From positions 1 to 10,660 of the forward strand of contig DAOVLE010000181.1 of assembly GCA_030631415.1 (NCBI GenBank): DNA of 10,660 bases. Direction: 5' to 3'. The DNA comes from JAAEQG01 sp023133475 (GTDB lineage Bacteria > Planctomycetota > Phycisphaerae > UBA1845). Under the pieces are notes generated by a model. The model did not search any database, was not told the DNA's origin, and saw only the letters and a program-made list of their open reading frames with translations. Position 1 is the first letter of the stretch. Every line of letters starts with the position of its first letter. The position numbers were made by a program, and so were the translations under genes. Shown one piece after another: positions 1 to 7,211 of this stretch.

Positions 1-53
1 AACTGTCTGATCGAAAATGGCACTAGCGCTCTATCGCCCATGAACGGATGGTT

Positions 54-208
54 GGGTGGCCCATGGCTAAAGGGGCTGTCGATAAACTCGTTCGGAGCGC
101 CCCCCAATGTAGCGTCACCCCTTGTGGGTGACGAGAAACGAGGGTGCGCCGCCCACAAGGGGCGACGCTACAGACTAAATCGACAGCCGCTAAAGCGGTG
201 GGCCACCC
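54..208. repeat. Nested palindromic repeat element, copy 1
   Basis: Two 30-nt arms, 54-83 and 179-208, are imperfect reverse complements; each outer end reads GGGTGGCCCA and each inner end GGCTGTCGAT. The 95-bp interior has its own inverted repeat, 109-128 against 152-171, 20 nt with one mismatch. A third small hairpin (GTCACCC at 114-120, GGGTGAC at 126-132) is an alternative fold of the same bases. The outer arms recur at 4028-4109, so this is a dispersed element of REP or MITE type, not a one-off terminator. No open frame of its own is credible. Whether it acts as RNA or DNA structure is unknown. Confidence 0.75.
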
Positions 209-266
209 ATGCCTTCCAGCATTTTTTTGCGGCAGCCGTTGTAGGGCGGGTTCCACCTGCCACCAC

Positions 267-296
267 TTGACTTATAGGACTCAACGAGGCTAAGAT
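267..296 (+). promoter_or_regulatory. Possible sigma-70-type promoter for the sigma factor/kinase operon
   Basis: TTGACT (267-272) and TAAGAT (291-296) are separated by 18 nt and lie about 58 nt upstream of the sigma factor start. The -35 box is close to consensus and the -10 box keeps the first and last positions. This is a pattern match only; promoters in this phylum are poorly defined, and the operon could instead be autoregulated by its own ECF factor through a site I cannot recognise. Confidence 0.35.
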
Positions 297-342
297 TCAT
301 ATACAGTGTGGGCATAATCCCGAATACTCGTGTGTTCCCCTT

Positions 343-348
343 GGAGAG
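343..348 (+). promoter_or_regulatory. Ribosome binding site that decides the sigma factor start
   Basis: GGAGAG ends 5 nt before the ATG at 354. The alternative in-frame GTG at 330 has no comparable purine-rich sequence before it, so the ATG is preferred. Confidence 0.6.
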
Positions 349-353
349 ACGCA

Positions 354-962
354 ATGGTGAGTCCATATCACCATACGGCAGAAGGAAACGGGGAGGCGTT
401 CGAAAAACTGCTTGCCGAGCACGGCCCTATCGTCCACCGGCGGATTGCGAACGAGATTCCCCGGCGCTGGCGGTCCATCTTGTCCGCAGACGACGTGATG
501 CAGGAAACCTATCTCGACGCCTTTCTCGACATAGACCGATTCGCTCCGACGGGAGAGGGCTCATTCGCTGCCTGGCTGACGGCTCTCGCAAAGTGCAACC
601 TGGTCGATACCCTGAGAATGCTCGAAGCCGACAAACGGGGCAAGGGCAGAACACGAATAGAGGCGGTGAACCGCGAGGATTCCCTCGTGACATTGTACGA
701 ACTGCTCAGCGGAACCGGCACAACGCCGAGCCGGTGTGCTGCCCGCAATGAGGCCTTTACCAAACTGGAATGGGCGATCCAACAACTGCCTGAAAACTAC
801 GGGCGGGTGGTGCGGATGTTTCACCTGGAGCAACGCTCGATGAAAGAGGTGGCCCGGGCATTGCAGCGGAGCGTTGGCGCCGTTTACGCGATTAAGAAGC
901 GAGCATTTTGTTATCTACGCAAACTCATGGGCGGCTCTTCCGGATACTTCAGTGCGCCGTGA
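354..962 (+). CDS. ECF-type RNA polymerase sigma factor
   Basis: A 202-residue sigma-70-family factor of the extracytoplasmic function group, which would direct RNA polymerase to a specific set of promoters. Region 2 spans roughly residues 12-88, with the SADDVMQETYLDAF helix (about 44-57) and an FAAWLTALAKCNLVD segment (71-85). Region 4 spans about 136-190, with the typical LPENYGRVVRMFHLE entry (145-159) and a helix-turn-helix SMKEVARALQRSVGAVYAIKKRA (162-184) that would read the -35 element. Length and lack of region 3 fit the ECF group. The start is the ATG with GGAGAG 5 nt upstream; an in-frame GTG at 330 would add eight residues. It sits 18 nt before a Ser/Thr kinase gene, the common planctomycete arrangement in which phosphorylation is thought to control the sigma factor. 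No classical anti-sigma gene is visible. The family call is secure; the target genes are unknown. Confidence 0.93.
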   Translation: MVSPYHHTAEGNGEAFEKLLAEHGPIVHRRIANEIPRRWRSILSADDVMQETYLDAFLDIDRFAPTGEGSFAAWLTALAKCNLVDTLRMLEADKRGKGRTRIEAVNREDSLVTLYELLSGTGTTPSRCAARNEAFTKLEWAIQQLPENYGRVVRMFHLEQRSMKEVARALQRSVGAVYAIKKRAFCYLRKLMGGSSGYFSAP

Positions 963-980
963 TCGAGGGGACAACACAGC

Positions 981-3329
981 ATGAACAAACCATCCGCCGG
1001 GTGTGAGCAGGAATTGATCGCGGCGGCAAAGCGGGAGGCTGCGGAACTGGTTGAAACACTTGCATGCCTGCACCCACCGCCCGACGCCATACGCGGCTAC
1101 AAGATCGTCGGTGAAATCGGGCGTGGGGGGATGGGGGTGGTTTACAAGGCTCTTCAGATATCAACCGAGCGGATTGTAGCCATCAAGGTCATGCAAGGCG
1201 GAGTGTTTGCCTCGCCTTCCGCCCGGAGGCGTTTCCGACGCGAGGTGAAGCTGATCGCCCGGTTCCAACACCCGGGCATTGTGAGAGTCCTGGAGAGCGG
1301 GTACACCTCCACCGGCCAGCAATACTACGCCATGGACTATATAAATGGCGTTCAACTGGACCGCTGGATTTCGACCGTGAAGCCGGATGCTCACGCGACG
1401 CTTCGTCTATTTGCCCGGATTTGTGACGCGGTTGATCATGCCCACGGTCACGATGTGGTGCATCGCGATCTGAAACCCGCGAACGTGCTGATCGACACCG
1501 AGGGGACACCCCACATCCTTGATTTCGGCCTGGCTAAGGCGATGGATCGGACCGGCGCGGAAGATGCCATTACGATGGTCACGTGCAGCCGAGAACAGGT
1601 CATGGGCACGCTCCGCTACCTTTCGCCGGAGCAGGCGGCGGGCACGTCGGCGGATACCGATGCTCGAACGGATGTGCATGCACTCGGCGTCATGTTGTAC
1701 GAAGCATTCACCAGGGCATCACCCTTCGGCCATGGCGGATCACCTTGCGAGCTTCTGCAACGAATCCAGGAGACTGTGCCAATAGCACCATCGTCCCAGT
1801 CAAAATGTGTGGGCCGAGAGCTTGATGCGATCATCCTGAAGGCGTTGGAGAAAGAGAAACAGCATCGCTATCAGTCTGTAGCCGAACTCGCGGAGGACCT
1901 CGGGAGACACTTGCGTGGCGAGCCGGTTCTCGCCCAACCCCACAGTAGTTTCTACGTTCTGCGCAAGAGACTGGCCAGGCATAAGCGCCGGATCGCCGGT
2001 TTTGCGCTGGTGCTGGTTCTGGGGGTAACCGGGTTTTGGGCTGGAGCTTGGTGGCATGCGCGTGATCTGGCTGCAAGCCGCCGAGAGATACCACGTATCC
2101 AATTTGCTTTGGAGGCGGGGCACACGGAACAGGCTCTCAGAAAGGCTGAAGCCTTCAGTCGAATGCCAAGAAATGTCCCCGAGGGCTGCTTGGTCCTGGC
2201 CCAGGCACGTTTCAGGCAGGGACAGCAAACCGGAAATGAGGACCTGGTCACTGATGCAATCGTGTTCCAGAAGAGACGACTCGCGGAGGCACGGGAACCG
2301 GGGCCCTTTTACGAGCTACTGGCTGAGATGTACCGCAAGGTGGGCAATCACAAAGAAGCCGACTGGTTCCTGGATCAAGCGAAGCATGACCCGCCCGATA
2401 CGGCTGAGGAGTGCTACATTCGATCATACGCAACCTTGGAGCTTTCCAAGGCAAAAAAGTATGTGGAGAAAGCTGTCAATCTCAACCCAAACCATGCGCT
2501 GGCCCGGGAAAGGTTGGCCTACTTGTGTGATCTGACTAAGGACGTTGATGGCGCCTTGCGTGCTGCACAGAAGCTGATCGATCTTGGGGAAGAGCGTTTG
2601 AAGCGGATGAAATTCTGGGGGGATGTTCTTATCAAATACGAGTGGTACAAGCAAGCCGTCGAGCAGTGCACCCAAACGCTGGATGATTTCCCAGGTCGGG
2701 ATGTGGGCTACCGCCAGCGGGCGGTTGCTCACTTGTGCCTGAGGGAATACACCGAGGCGATCGACGACTATACAAAGGCCTTGCACTTTTCAGGCGAGAA
2801 CAAGTGGCACCTTTACTATCGCGCGACGCCGCTATGGATCATGGAGCGAACTGAGGAGGCGGCTGAAGACTACCGCGAGTTCAGAAAGTATTGGGGCAAG
2901 CCTTCTCGTGCCGATGCCAGGCGGTACCTCGTTTTGCGGGATCGGGCTTGTCTCCTGCGCGAAGCCGGCAAGGTGATTGACGCACGAAAAGTCGAGAACG
3001 AAGCGAACAAAGTCCTTAAAGATGCCCGTAACGCCGCTGCCCCGGAGAGTTGGCTGAGAGACATCTTCGAGTGTTTGGCTGGCAACCTCAAACCGACGGA
3101 GCTGGTGGAGGCCGCCGATCCATTGAACAAAGAGCGACAGTGCCAAGCGTATTACTATGCCGGCGAGTTCTGTCGGCTCGAAGGTCGGGCCAACGAAGCC
3201 CGGGTGTGGTTCCAGAAGTGTGTTGACACGGGGGTAGTGCTCGACCCCAAGAAATTACCTGGGGATCCTTTGGACCCCATGAGCGAGTACCACCTGGCTT
3301 TGTGGCGTCTGGATACGCCGTTGCCGTGA
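981..3329 (+). CDS. Membrane-anchored Hanks-type Ser/Thr protein kinase with TPR C-terminal region
   Basis: A 782-residue kinase. The catalytic domain covers about residues 40-315 and appears intact: glycine loop GRGGMGVVY (47-55), ATP-binding Lys69 in VAIK, Glu88 in the C helix, catalytic HRDLKPAN (161-168, Asp163), DFG (181-183), GTLRYLSPE (209-217) and the DVHALG helix (231-236). A basic stretch (RKRLARHKRR) precedes one hydrophobic segment at about 338-358, so the kinase should be cytoplasmic with the rest across the membrane. Residues about 370-782 are helical repeats of TPR type, for example around 480-505, 550-570 and 575-605, likely a protein-binding or sensory platform. The start has GAGGGG at 965-970 upstream. 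With the sigma factor 18 nt before it, the likely job is signal input to that factor, but this is inferred from context. The end lies 11 nt from the convergent thioredoxin. Confidence 0.95.
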   Translation: MNKPSAGCEQELIAAAKREAAELVETLACLHPPPDAIRGYKIVGEIGRGGMGVVYKALQISTERIVAIKVMQGGVFASPSARRRFRREVKLIARFQHPGIVRVLESGYTSTGQQYYAMDYINGVQLDRWISTVKPDAHATLRLFARICDAVDHAHGHDVVHRDLKPANVLIDTEGTPHILDFGLAKAMDRTGAEDAITMVTCSREQVMGTLRYLSPEQAAGTSADTDARTDVHALGVMLYEAFTRASPFGHGGSPCELLQRIQETVPIAPSSQSKCVGRELDAIILKALEKEKQHRYQSVAELAEDLGRHLRGEPVLAQPHSSFYVLRKRLARHKRRIAGFALVLVLGVTGFWAGAWWHARDLAASRREIPRIQFALEAGHTEQALRKAEAFSRMPRNVPEGCLVLAQARFRQGQQTGNEDLVTDAIVFQKRRLAEAREPGPFYELLAEMYRKVGNHKEADWFLDQAKHDPPDTAEECYIRSYATLELSKAKKYVEKAVNLNPNHALARERLAYLCDLTKDVDGALRAAQKLIDLGEERLKRMKFWGDVLIKYEWYKQAVEQCTQTLDDFPGRDVGYRQRAVAHLCLREYTEAIDDYTKALHFSGENKWHLYYRATPLWIMERTEEAAEDYREFRKYWGKPSRADARRYLVLRDRACLLREAGKVIDARKVENEANKVLKDARNAAAPESWLRDIFECLAGNLKPTELVEAADPLNKERQCQAYYYAGEFCRLEGRANEARVWFQKCVDTGVVLDPKKLPGDPLDPMSEYHLALWRLDTPLP

Positions 3330-3340
3330 TGTTGATGTTC

Positions 3341-3619
3341 TCAGGGCTCTTCCACGCCCAGCATGTCCTTGATGGCCTTCTTGATTGCCCCCTTGGGCAT
3401 GACCCCAGTTGTCATCTGAGGTTTGCCCTCCTTCGGCACAAAGAGCATCGTTGGAATGCTTCGGATGCCAAAGGCCGCAGCCAGCTCCGGCTCTGCGCCG
3501 GTATCGACCTTGTAAATGTTGATCTTCCCGGCGTATTCCTCAGCCAATTCGTCCAGGACCGGCACCAACAGTTTGCAGGGCTGGCACCACTCCGCGTAGA
3601 AATCGATGACACACGGCAC
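3341..3619 (-). CDS. Thioredoxin-like protein (start uncertain, N-terminus probably longer)
   Basis: A thioredoxin-fold thiol-disulfide reductase. The frame shows the VIDFYAEWCQPCK active site, CxxC with Gln-Pro inside in place of the usual Gly-Pro, followed by an INIYKVDT strand, a FGIRSIPTMLF segment with the cis-proline (IPT), and a C-terminal helix. This covers the fold from strand beta-3 onward in 92 residues from a GTG codon. The family normally has one more strand and helix at the N-terminus, and exactly that sequence (SKTEFLQKVFDFEQHKEW, then RFEGN) is present in the same frame directly upstream, so the true protein is probably about 116-121 residues. No ATG, GTG or TTG exists in frame between this GTG and the stop at 3794-3796. 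No signal peptide is seen. The gene is convergent with the kinase. Family is certain; the start, and whether the gene is fully functional, are not. Confidence 0.88.
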   Translation of the reverse strand: MPCVIDFYAEWCQPCKLLVPVLDELAEEYAGKINIYKVDTGAEPELAAAFGIRSIPTMLFVPKEGKPQMTTGVMPKGAIKKAIKDMLGVEEP

Positions 3620-3793
3620 ATTGCCCTCGAATCGCCATTCCTTGTGCTGCTCGAAGTCGAAGACCTTCTGCAGGAACTCCGTTTTGCTCAGATGTTGCGC
3701 CGTAATGCCCTCGCGTGTATCAGAGGGGCCGTTTCCGTTGAGCCGTGATGCGTTCGCCTTGGTGATGCACTCGACCGAGCGGGTGAATAGCCC
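3620..3793 (-). other. In-frame upstream extension of the thioredoxin without a standard start codon
   Basis: Reading on from the thioredoxin frame upstream gives 58 codons free of stops. The last 29 (from about 3706) read like the N-terminal strand and helix of thioredoxins. An ATT at 3704-3706 sits close to where the family's Met is expected and a CTG lies at 3689-3691, but neither has a well-placed ribosome binding site. The segment could be translated from a rare start codon, from upstream readthrough, or be a damaged 5' end. Confidence 0.5.
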
Positions 3794-3922
3794 TCACACC
3801 GAACCCGGTCGCATCTGCGTGAGTGCTAAAGCGGCGACGAACAGGATCGGCACAAAAAGAGGGCCGGTCAACAACTGACGGGACCGCGAGTAGAGCACGT
3901 TGTAAATCGTTTTGATCGCCAA
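3794..3922 (-). CDS. Small membrane protein, unrecognised
   Basis: A 42-residue frame starting at TTG (3920-3922) with a strong AAGGAGA ribosome binding site (3928-3934) 5 nt before it. An in-frame TTG at 3994 would make it 66 residues but lacks such a site. It has a short basic N-terminal part (YSRSRQ), then one hydrophobic helix at about residues 21-36 (PLFVPILFVAALALTQ) and a short tail, ending in TGA. It is in the same frame as the thioredoxin downstream, separated only by that stop and the start-less stretch. It may be a genuine small membrane protein co-transcribed with the thioredoxin, or the former N-terminal anchor of a membrane-bound thioredoxin now cut off by a stop. No family recognised. 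Confidence 0.4.
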   Translation of the reverse strand: MAIKTIYNVLYSRSRQLLTGPLFVPILFVAALALTQMRPGSV

Positions 3923-4027
3923 GGTTGTCTCCTTGAGTTCGGTTCTCGGTTTCGTCGGCTGATCCGGAAGTTCACTCGCCAACGATTTTCTCAATCATTT
4001 CCTGCAAAGCGCCGGCCGGCTGAAGGC

Positions 4028-4109
4028 GGGTGGCCCATCGCTTTAGCGGTGGGGGACGCGAATCGCGTGGAGTATTCGCGTCCCCCACGGCTAAAGCCAT
4101 GGGCCACCC
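4028..4109. repeat. Palindromic repeat element, copy 2
   Basis: Arms 4028-4063 and 4074-4109 pair over 36 nt with only two mismatches, around a 10-nt loop. The outer ends read GGGTGGCCCAT and ATGGGCCACCC, as in the element at 54-208. Its left arm matches the reverse complement of the right arm of that copy over 22 nt with one difference, and its right arm matches the left arm of that copy over the outer 15 nt, so the two copies are in opposite orientation. The inner stem (GGGGGACGCGAAT) is unrelated to that of copy 1. It lies between divergently transcribed genes. Confidence 0.8.
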
Positions 4110-4450
4110 AAGCCGGGTTACACGAAATGCAACGCCCAATTGAAATGTAGACCGAAAAAATCAGCCGCACCACAGAGCATGGTCACACACCCTTGATTTG
4201 CCTTTAATGAATTCCTTTTGATAATCTCCCCGTGAATGGTTACAATGGAAACAAGTTTATAGCCGTTGCGGCAGGTCCAGCCGATGCGGCACGGTGGCGA
4301 ACGTGAGTTCACACAGACGGTATCGGAGCCTGGGATCAACGCTCCGGGAAGTCTTCGTTGCACCACACATTGTTCGGCTGAACAGGTGCCGCCATTGTCG
4401 CAATAACGGCCGATATTCCGCCTGATTTCAATGAGAAGGAGGAGCGAAAA
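4110..4450. other. Intergenic leader region of the CotH-domain gene
   Basis: About 340 bases, locally AT-richer than the flanking genes, with no credible gene. A possible promoter is listed separately. A short inverted repeat TGTTC-4-GAACA lies at 4371-4384, too short to interpret. The AAGGAGGA ribosome binding site of the next gene is at 4436-4443. I see no RNA gene or recognisable riboswitch. Confidence 0.5.
4198..4225 (+). promoter_or_regulatory. Possible sigma-70-type promoter for the CotH-domain gene
   Basis: TTGCCT (4198-4203) and GATAAT (4220-4225) are separated by 16 nt within an AT-rich patch. The gene starts about 225 nt downstream, implying a long leader. Pattern match only. Confidence 0.25.
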
Positions 4451-7036
4451 ATGCGAAATAGGTATGCACTTGTCGTTGCGGTTACCGTTGCAGCAACCAC
4501 ACTGTCATCACGCCCTGCCGGAGCACAGGGCTGGCCCGCTGTCTTCGACCCTCTGCAAGTGCTGACCCTGAACCTGGACATGGATCCCGCCGACTGGATG
4601 GTGGTCCAGAATGACGAAACGCTCAGTATTGAGGTGCAGGCCTGGTTCTGGGCTGACGGCGAAGACCCGATCCTCATCTCGGTTCGCCGAAAGTCGGGCG
4701 ACCCGTTGACGGAAGCTCCCGGCTTCGTGAAAGTGAGCTTGAAGCTCGACATCAACGAACACGTGACTGAGCAAAGCTGGCACGATCTCAGGAAGCTCAG
4801 CCTGGAAAATGGGGATGACCAGGATGTTGTTTCTGAAGGCTTCGCCTGGCAGCTCCATCGGCTCGCGTCCGGGACTCAGGGGTACGGCTATCGGGCTGCG
4901 TTCGCATCGTGGGTTCGCCTGTGCATCAACGGCGTTTACACCGGAGTCTACGTGAGCACTGAGCAGCGCGACCGGCGCTTCCTCGAGAACCGCGGGTTGT
5001 ACACCGAGGGCGAGACTTGGCTGTATAAGGTCAGCGATGTCGATGGGCAGGAACTGAAGGTGGGAGGCCCTGGAGACAGCCCTACAGTCCAGGCATTGTG
5101 CTATTCGCCGTTTGCACCCGATCCCACCTGCCCGACGCCGGACGACAATACCTTGGCAGCCGAGTTGCCCACATACATCAACATGGCGGGCATATTGACG
5201 CTGCTAGCCGGCAACGCGTTCACCGGCAATCCGGACGCGATGCTCTCGCACGGCAAGAATTTCCACTTCGCAGACTTCCTACAAGGTCGGACGCGGATGT
5301 ACTTCCCGTGGGATCTCGATTCGGTGCTATCCAACAACGCCATCAACGGGGACATCTACGCCGGCCAAAGCAACTACGCAATGCTACTGAACGTTCCCGC
5401 ATTCCGCGAGCAATACAGTCGGATTGTGAACGACCTTGTCTGCAGCCGGTGGTCCCAAGCCAGTCTTATCGGGTTCCTGGATGCGCTCGAGCCGGTGCTC
5501 AACCAGGCGCTGGAGCAAGACCTGAACAACCAATTCGACGGGACCGTGGCGGAACACTTCGAGGGGATCCGGAATTGGGTGTCGCAGAGAGTCGCCAATG
5601 TGACCGGTCAGATCGAGGGCTATCAACCGTGCCCCTCGATCTACGTCACGATCAACGAGTTTATGGCTGACAACTTCGGCACAATCGAGGATCCGGACGA
5701 ACCCGGTGAGTACGCCGACTGGATCGAACTGCATAATCCCAACGCCACGCCGGTCGATCTGGGCGGCGTGTATCTGACCGATGACTTGGCTGATCCTACG
5801 AAGTACCAGATTCCCGCGGGTGTTTCGATCCCCGCCGGCGGCTATCTGATCTTCTGGGCGGATGACGACGGCACACAGGGGCCGCTGCACACCAACTTCA
5901 AACTCAGCGCCGGCGGGGAGGCGGTCGGCGTCTTTGACCCGAACGGCGTCACTGAGATTGATTCTATCGTGTTCGAGGCCCAGATGCCCGACGTATCCTA
6001 CGGCCGTTATCCCGATGGCACCGGCTCCTGGGGGTTCATGGCGACGCCGACACCAGATGGCCCCAACAGCCCCCACAACGCTCCACCGAGCATCACTGGA
6101 ACAACGCGCACGCCTGTGTTGCCGACCGCTGCCGATACAGTCTGGGTTACCTCCACCGTGACCGACATGGACGGCACGGTGGCCGATGTGACGTTGACCT
6201 ACGATGCCGGCGGCGGTGCGGTGGACGTTACGATGTATGACGATGGCGCTCACGAGGATGGCACAGCCGGGGACGACATGTATGGCGGCCTGATCCCGGC
6301 GTTCTCGCAGGGCACCGTCGTGAATTACTACCTCAGCACGACCGACGACCTCGGGGCTGAGTCGACCGACCCGCTCGGCGCGCCGGTGTCGGCTTACTCT
6401 TATTCTGTGGGCTACGCGCCGCCGCTCCTTTACATCAACGAGTTCATGGCTTCCAACACGGCGGCTTATGAGGACCCGGAGAATCCCGGCGACTTCGACG
6501 ACTGGATCGAAATTTACAACGCCGAATCGGTCGCCGTGGACCTTGGCGGCATGTATCTTACCGACGACCTTGCCATTCCGACCAGGTGGCAGGTGCCGGC
6601 TGGCGTCTCGATTCCCGCCGGGGGATACCTGATCTTCTGGGCCGACAACGAGCCATTACAGGGTGATACCCACACCAGTTTCAAGCTCAGCGCCGGCGGC
6701 GAGCAGATTGGGCTGTTCGACACCGACGCCAACGGCAACATGGCGATTGACACACTTAGCTTCGGCGTTCAGAGCACCGACGTTTCGATGGGCCGGTTTC
6801 CGGACGGAGTGGGCTCCTGGCTCTTCTTCACGGAGGCCACGCCGGGTGCGTTCAACGGAATCCTGCACGATTACGAGCCGGACGGAGACGTCGACTTGGA
6901 TGACTTCCAGCAATTCGCGACGTGCATGACCGGTCCCGGGGGCGGCGCCTCCGGCTGCGAGGTTTTTGACTCCGATCGGGACGGTGACGTCGACTTGATC
7001 GACTTCGCTTCGTTCCAACGGAGCGTCACTTGGTAA
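4451..7036 (+). CDS. Secreted CotH kinase-like protein with two lamin-tail domains and a dockerin-like C-terminus
   Basis: An 861-residue exported protein. Residues 1-25 form a signal peptide (basic MRNR, hydrophobic core, likely cut after RPAGA). Residues about 36-390 resemble the CotH family of atypical secretory kinases: a SVRRKSG/KVSLKLDIN strand pair, a WHDLRKLSLEN segment (110-120), WVRLCINGVYTGVYVSTEQ (154-172) and the FPWDLD motif (285-290), which matches the conserved metal-binding WDxD of CotH proteins. Two lamin-tail domains follow (about 397-543 and 658-803), nearly duplicates of each other (both contain DLGG-YLTDDLA and IPAGGYLIFWAD). They are separated by an Ig-like stretch (about 545-655). 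The C-terminus (806-861) holds two EF-hand/dockerin-like loops, PDGDVDLDDF and DSDRDGDVDLIDF, with a Cys pair between them. The start has AAGGAGGA 7 nt upstream. Kinase activity and substrate are inferred from family only. Confidence 0.9.
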   Translation: MRNRYALVVAVTVAATTLSSRPAGAQGWPAVFDPLQVLTLNLDMDPADWMVVQNDETLSIEVQAWFWADGEDPILISVRRKSGDPLTEAPGFVKVSLKLDINEHVTEQSWHDLRKLSLENGDDQDVVSEGFAWQLHRLASGTQGYGYRAAFASWVRLCINGVYTGVYVSTEQRDRRFLENRGLYTEGETWLYKVSDVDGQELKVGGPGDSPTVQALCYSPFAPDPTCPTPDDNTLAAELPTYINMAGILTLLAGNAFTGNPDAMLSHGKNFHFADFLQGRTRMYFPWDLDSVLSNNAINGDIYAGQSNYAMLLNVPAFREQYSRIVNDLVCSRWSQASLIGFLDALEPVLNQALEQDLNNQFDGTVAEHFEGIRNWVSQRVANVTGQIEGYQPCPSIYVTINEFMADNFGTIEDPDEPGEYADWIELHNPNATPVDLGGVYLTDDLADPTKYQIPAGVSIPAGGYLIFWADDDGTQGPLHTNFKLSAGGEAVGVFDPNGVTEIDSIVFEAQMPDVSYGRYPDGTGSWGFMATPTPDGPNSPHNAPPSITGTTRTPVLPTAADTVWVTSTVTDMDGTVADVTLTYDAGGGAVDVTMYDDGAHEDGTAGDDMYGGLIPAFSQGTVVNYYLSTTDDLGAESTDPLGAPVSAYSYSVGYAPPLLYINEFMASNTAAYEDPENPGDFDDWIEIYNAESVAVDLGGMYLTDDLAIPTRWQVPAGVSIPAGGYLIFWADNEPLQGDTHTSFKLSAGGEQIGLFDTDANGNMAIDTLSFGVQSTDVSMGRFPDGVGSWLFFTEATPGAFNGILHDYEPDGDVDLDDFQQFATCMTGPGGGASGCEVFDSDRDGDVDLIDFASFQRSVTW

Positions 7037-7141
7037 ACCCAGCCCGAACGAAATCAGGGGACATCATAGCTATTTCTATCGACTTGTCGTTCGACGGGCG
7101 GGTGGCCATGTACACGCTGCGCGAAAGCGTGCGGCGCAGAA

Positions 7142-7211
7142 CATGGTCAAGAACCACCTCGAAAGGTCATCGGGCAAATCGTAACGTTATCGAGGGTGGC
7201 CCTTGACCATG
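7142..7211. repeat. Inverted repeat at the 3' end of the orphan RHS frame
   Basis: Segment 7142-7161 pairs with 7191-7211 (CATGGTCAAG against CTTGACCATG perfectly, then CCACCTCG against CGAGGGTGG with minor mismatches), loop about 29 nt. GGCGGGTGGCCATG just to the left (about 7098-7111) and CATGCCACCCGCC at 7208-7220 pair with one missing base, recalling the GGGTGGC outer ends of the elements at 54-208 and 4028-4109. It covers the last codons and stop of the orphan RHS frame. It may be a degenerate third copy or an insertion scar. There is no T-run, so it is not a classical terminator. Confidence 0.5.

Noticed and set aside
3302..3748. Open frame of 148 codons on the + strand over the thioredoxin
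   Set aside because: It is the antisense shadow of the thioredoxin, which has a clear CxxC and cis-proline signature on the other strand.
4110..4450. Possible tRNA, riboswitch or small RNA in the long leader
   Set aside because: No cloverleaf, no known aptamer pattern, and only a trivial TGTTC/GAACA inverted repeat could be found by eye.
5384..6253. A long open frame on the - strand inside the CotH gene
   Set aside because: It is antisense to strongly conserved CotH and lamin-tail coding sequence, has no domain I recognise, and reflects GC-rich codon bias.
7108..7130. Hairpin CACGCT/AGCGTG as terminator between the convergent CotH and RHS genes
   Set aside because: The stem is only six pairs and no T-run follows on either strand.
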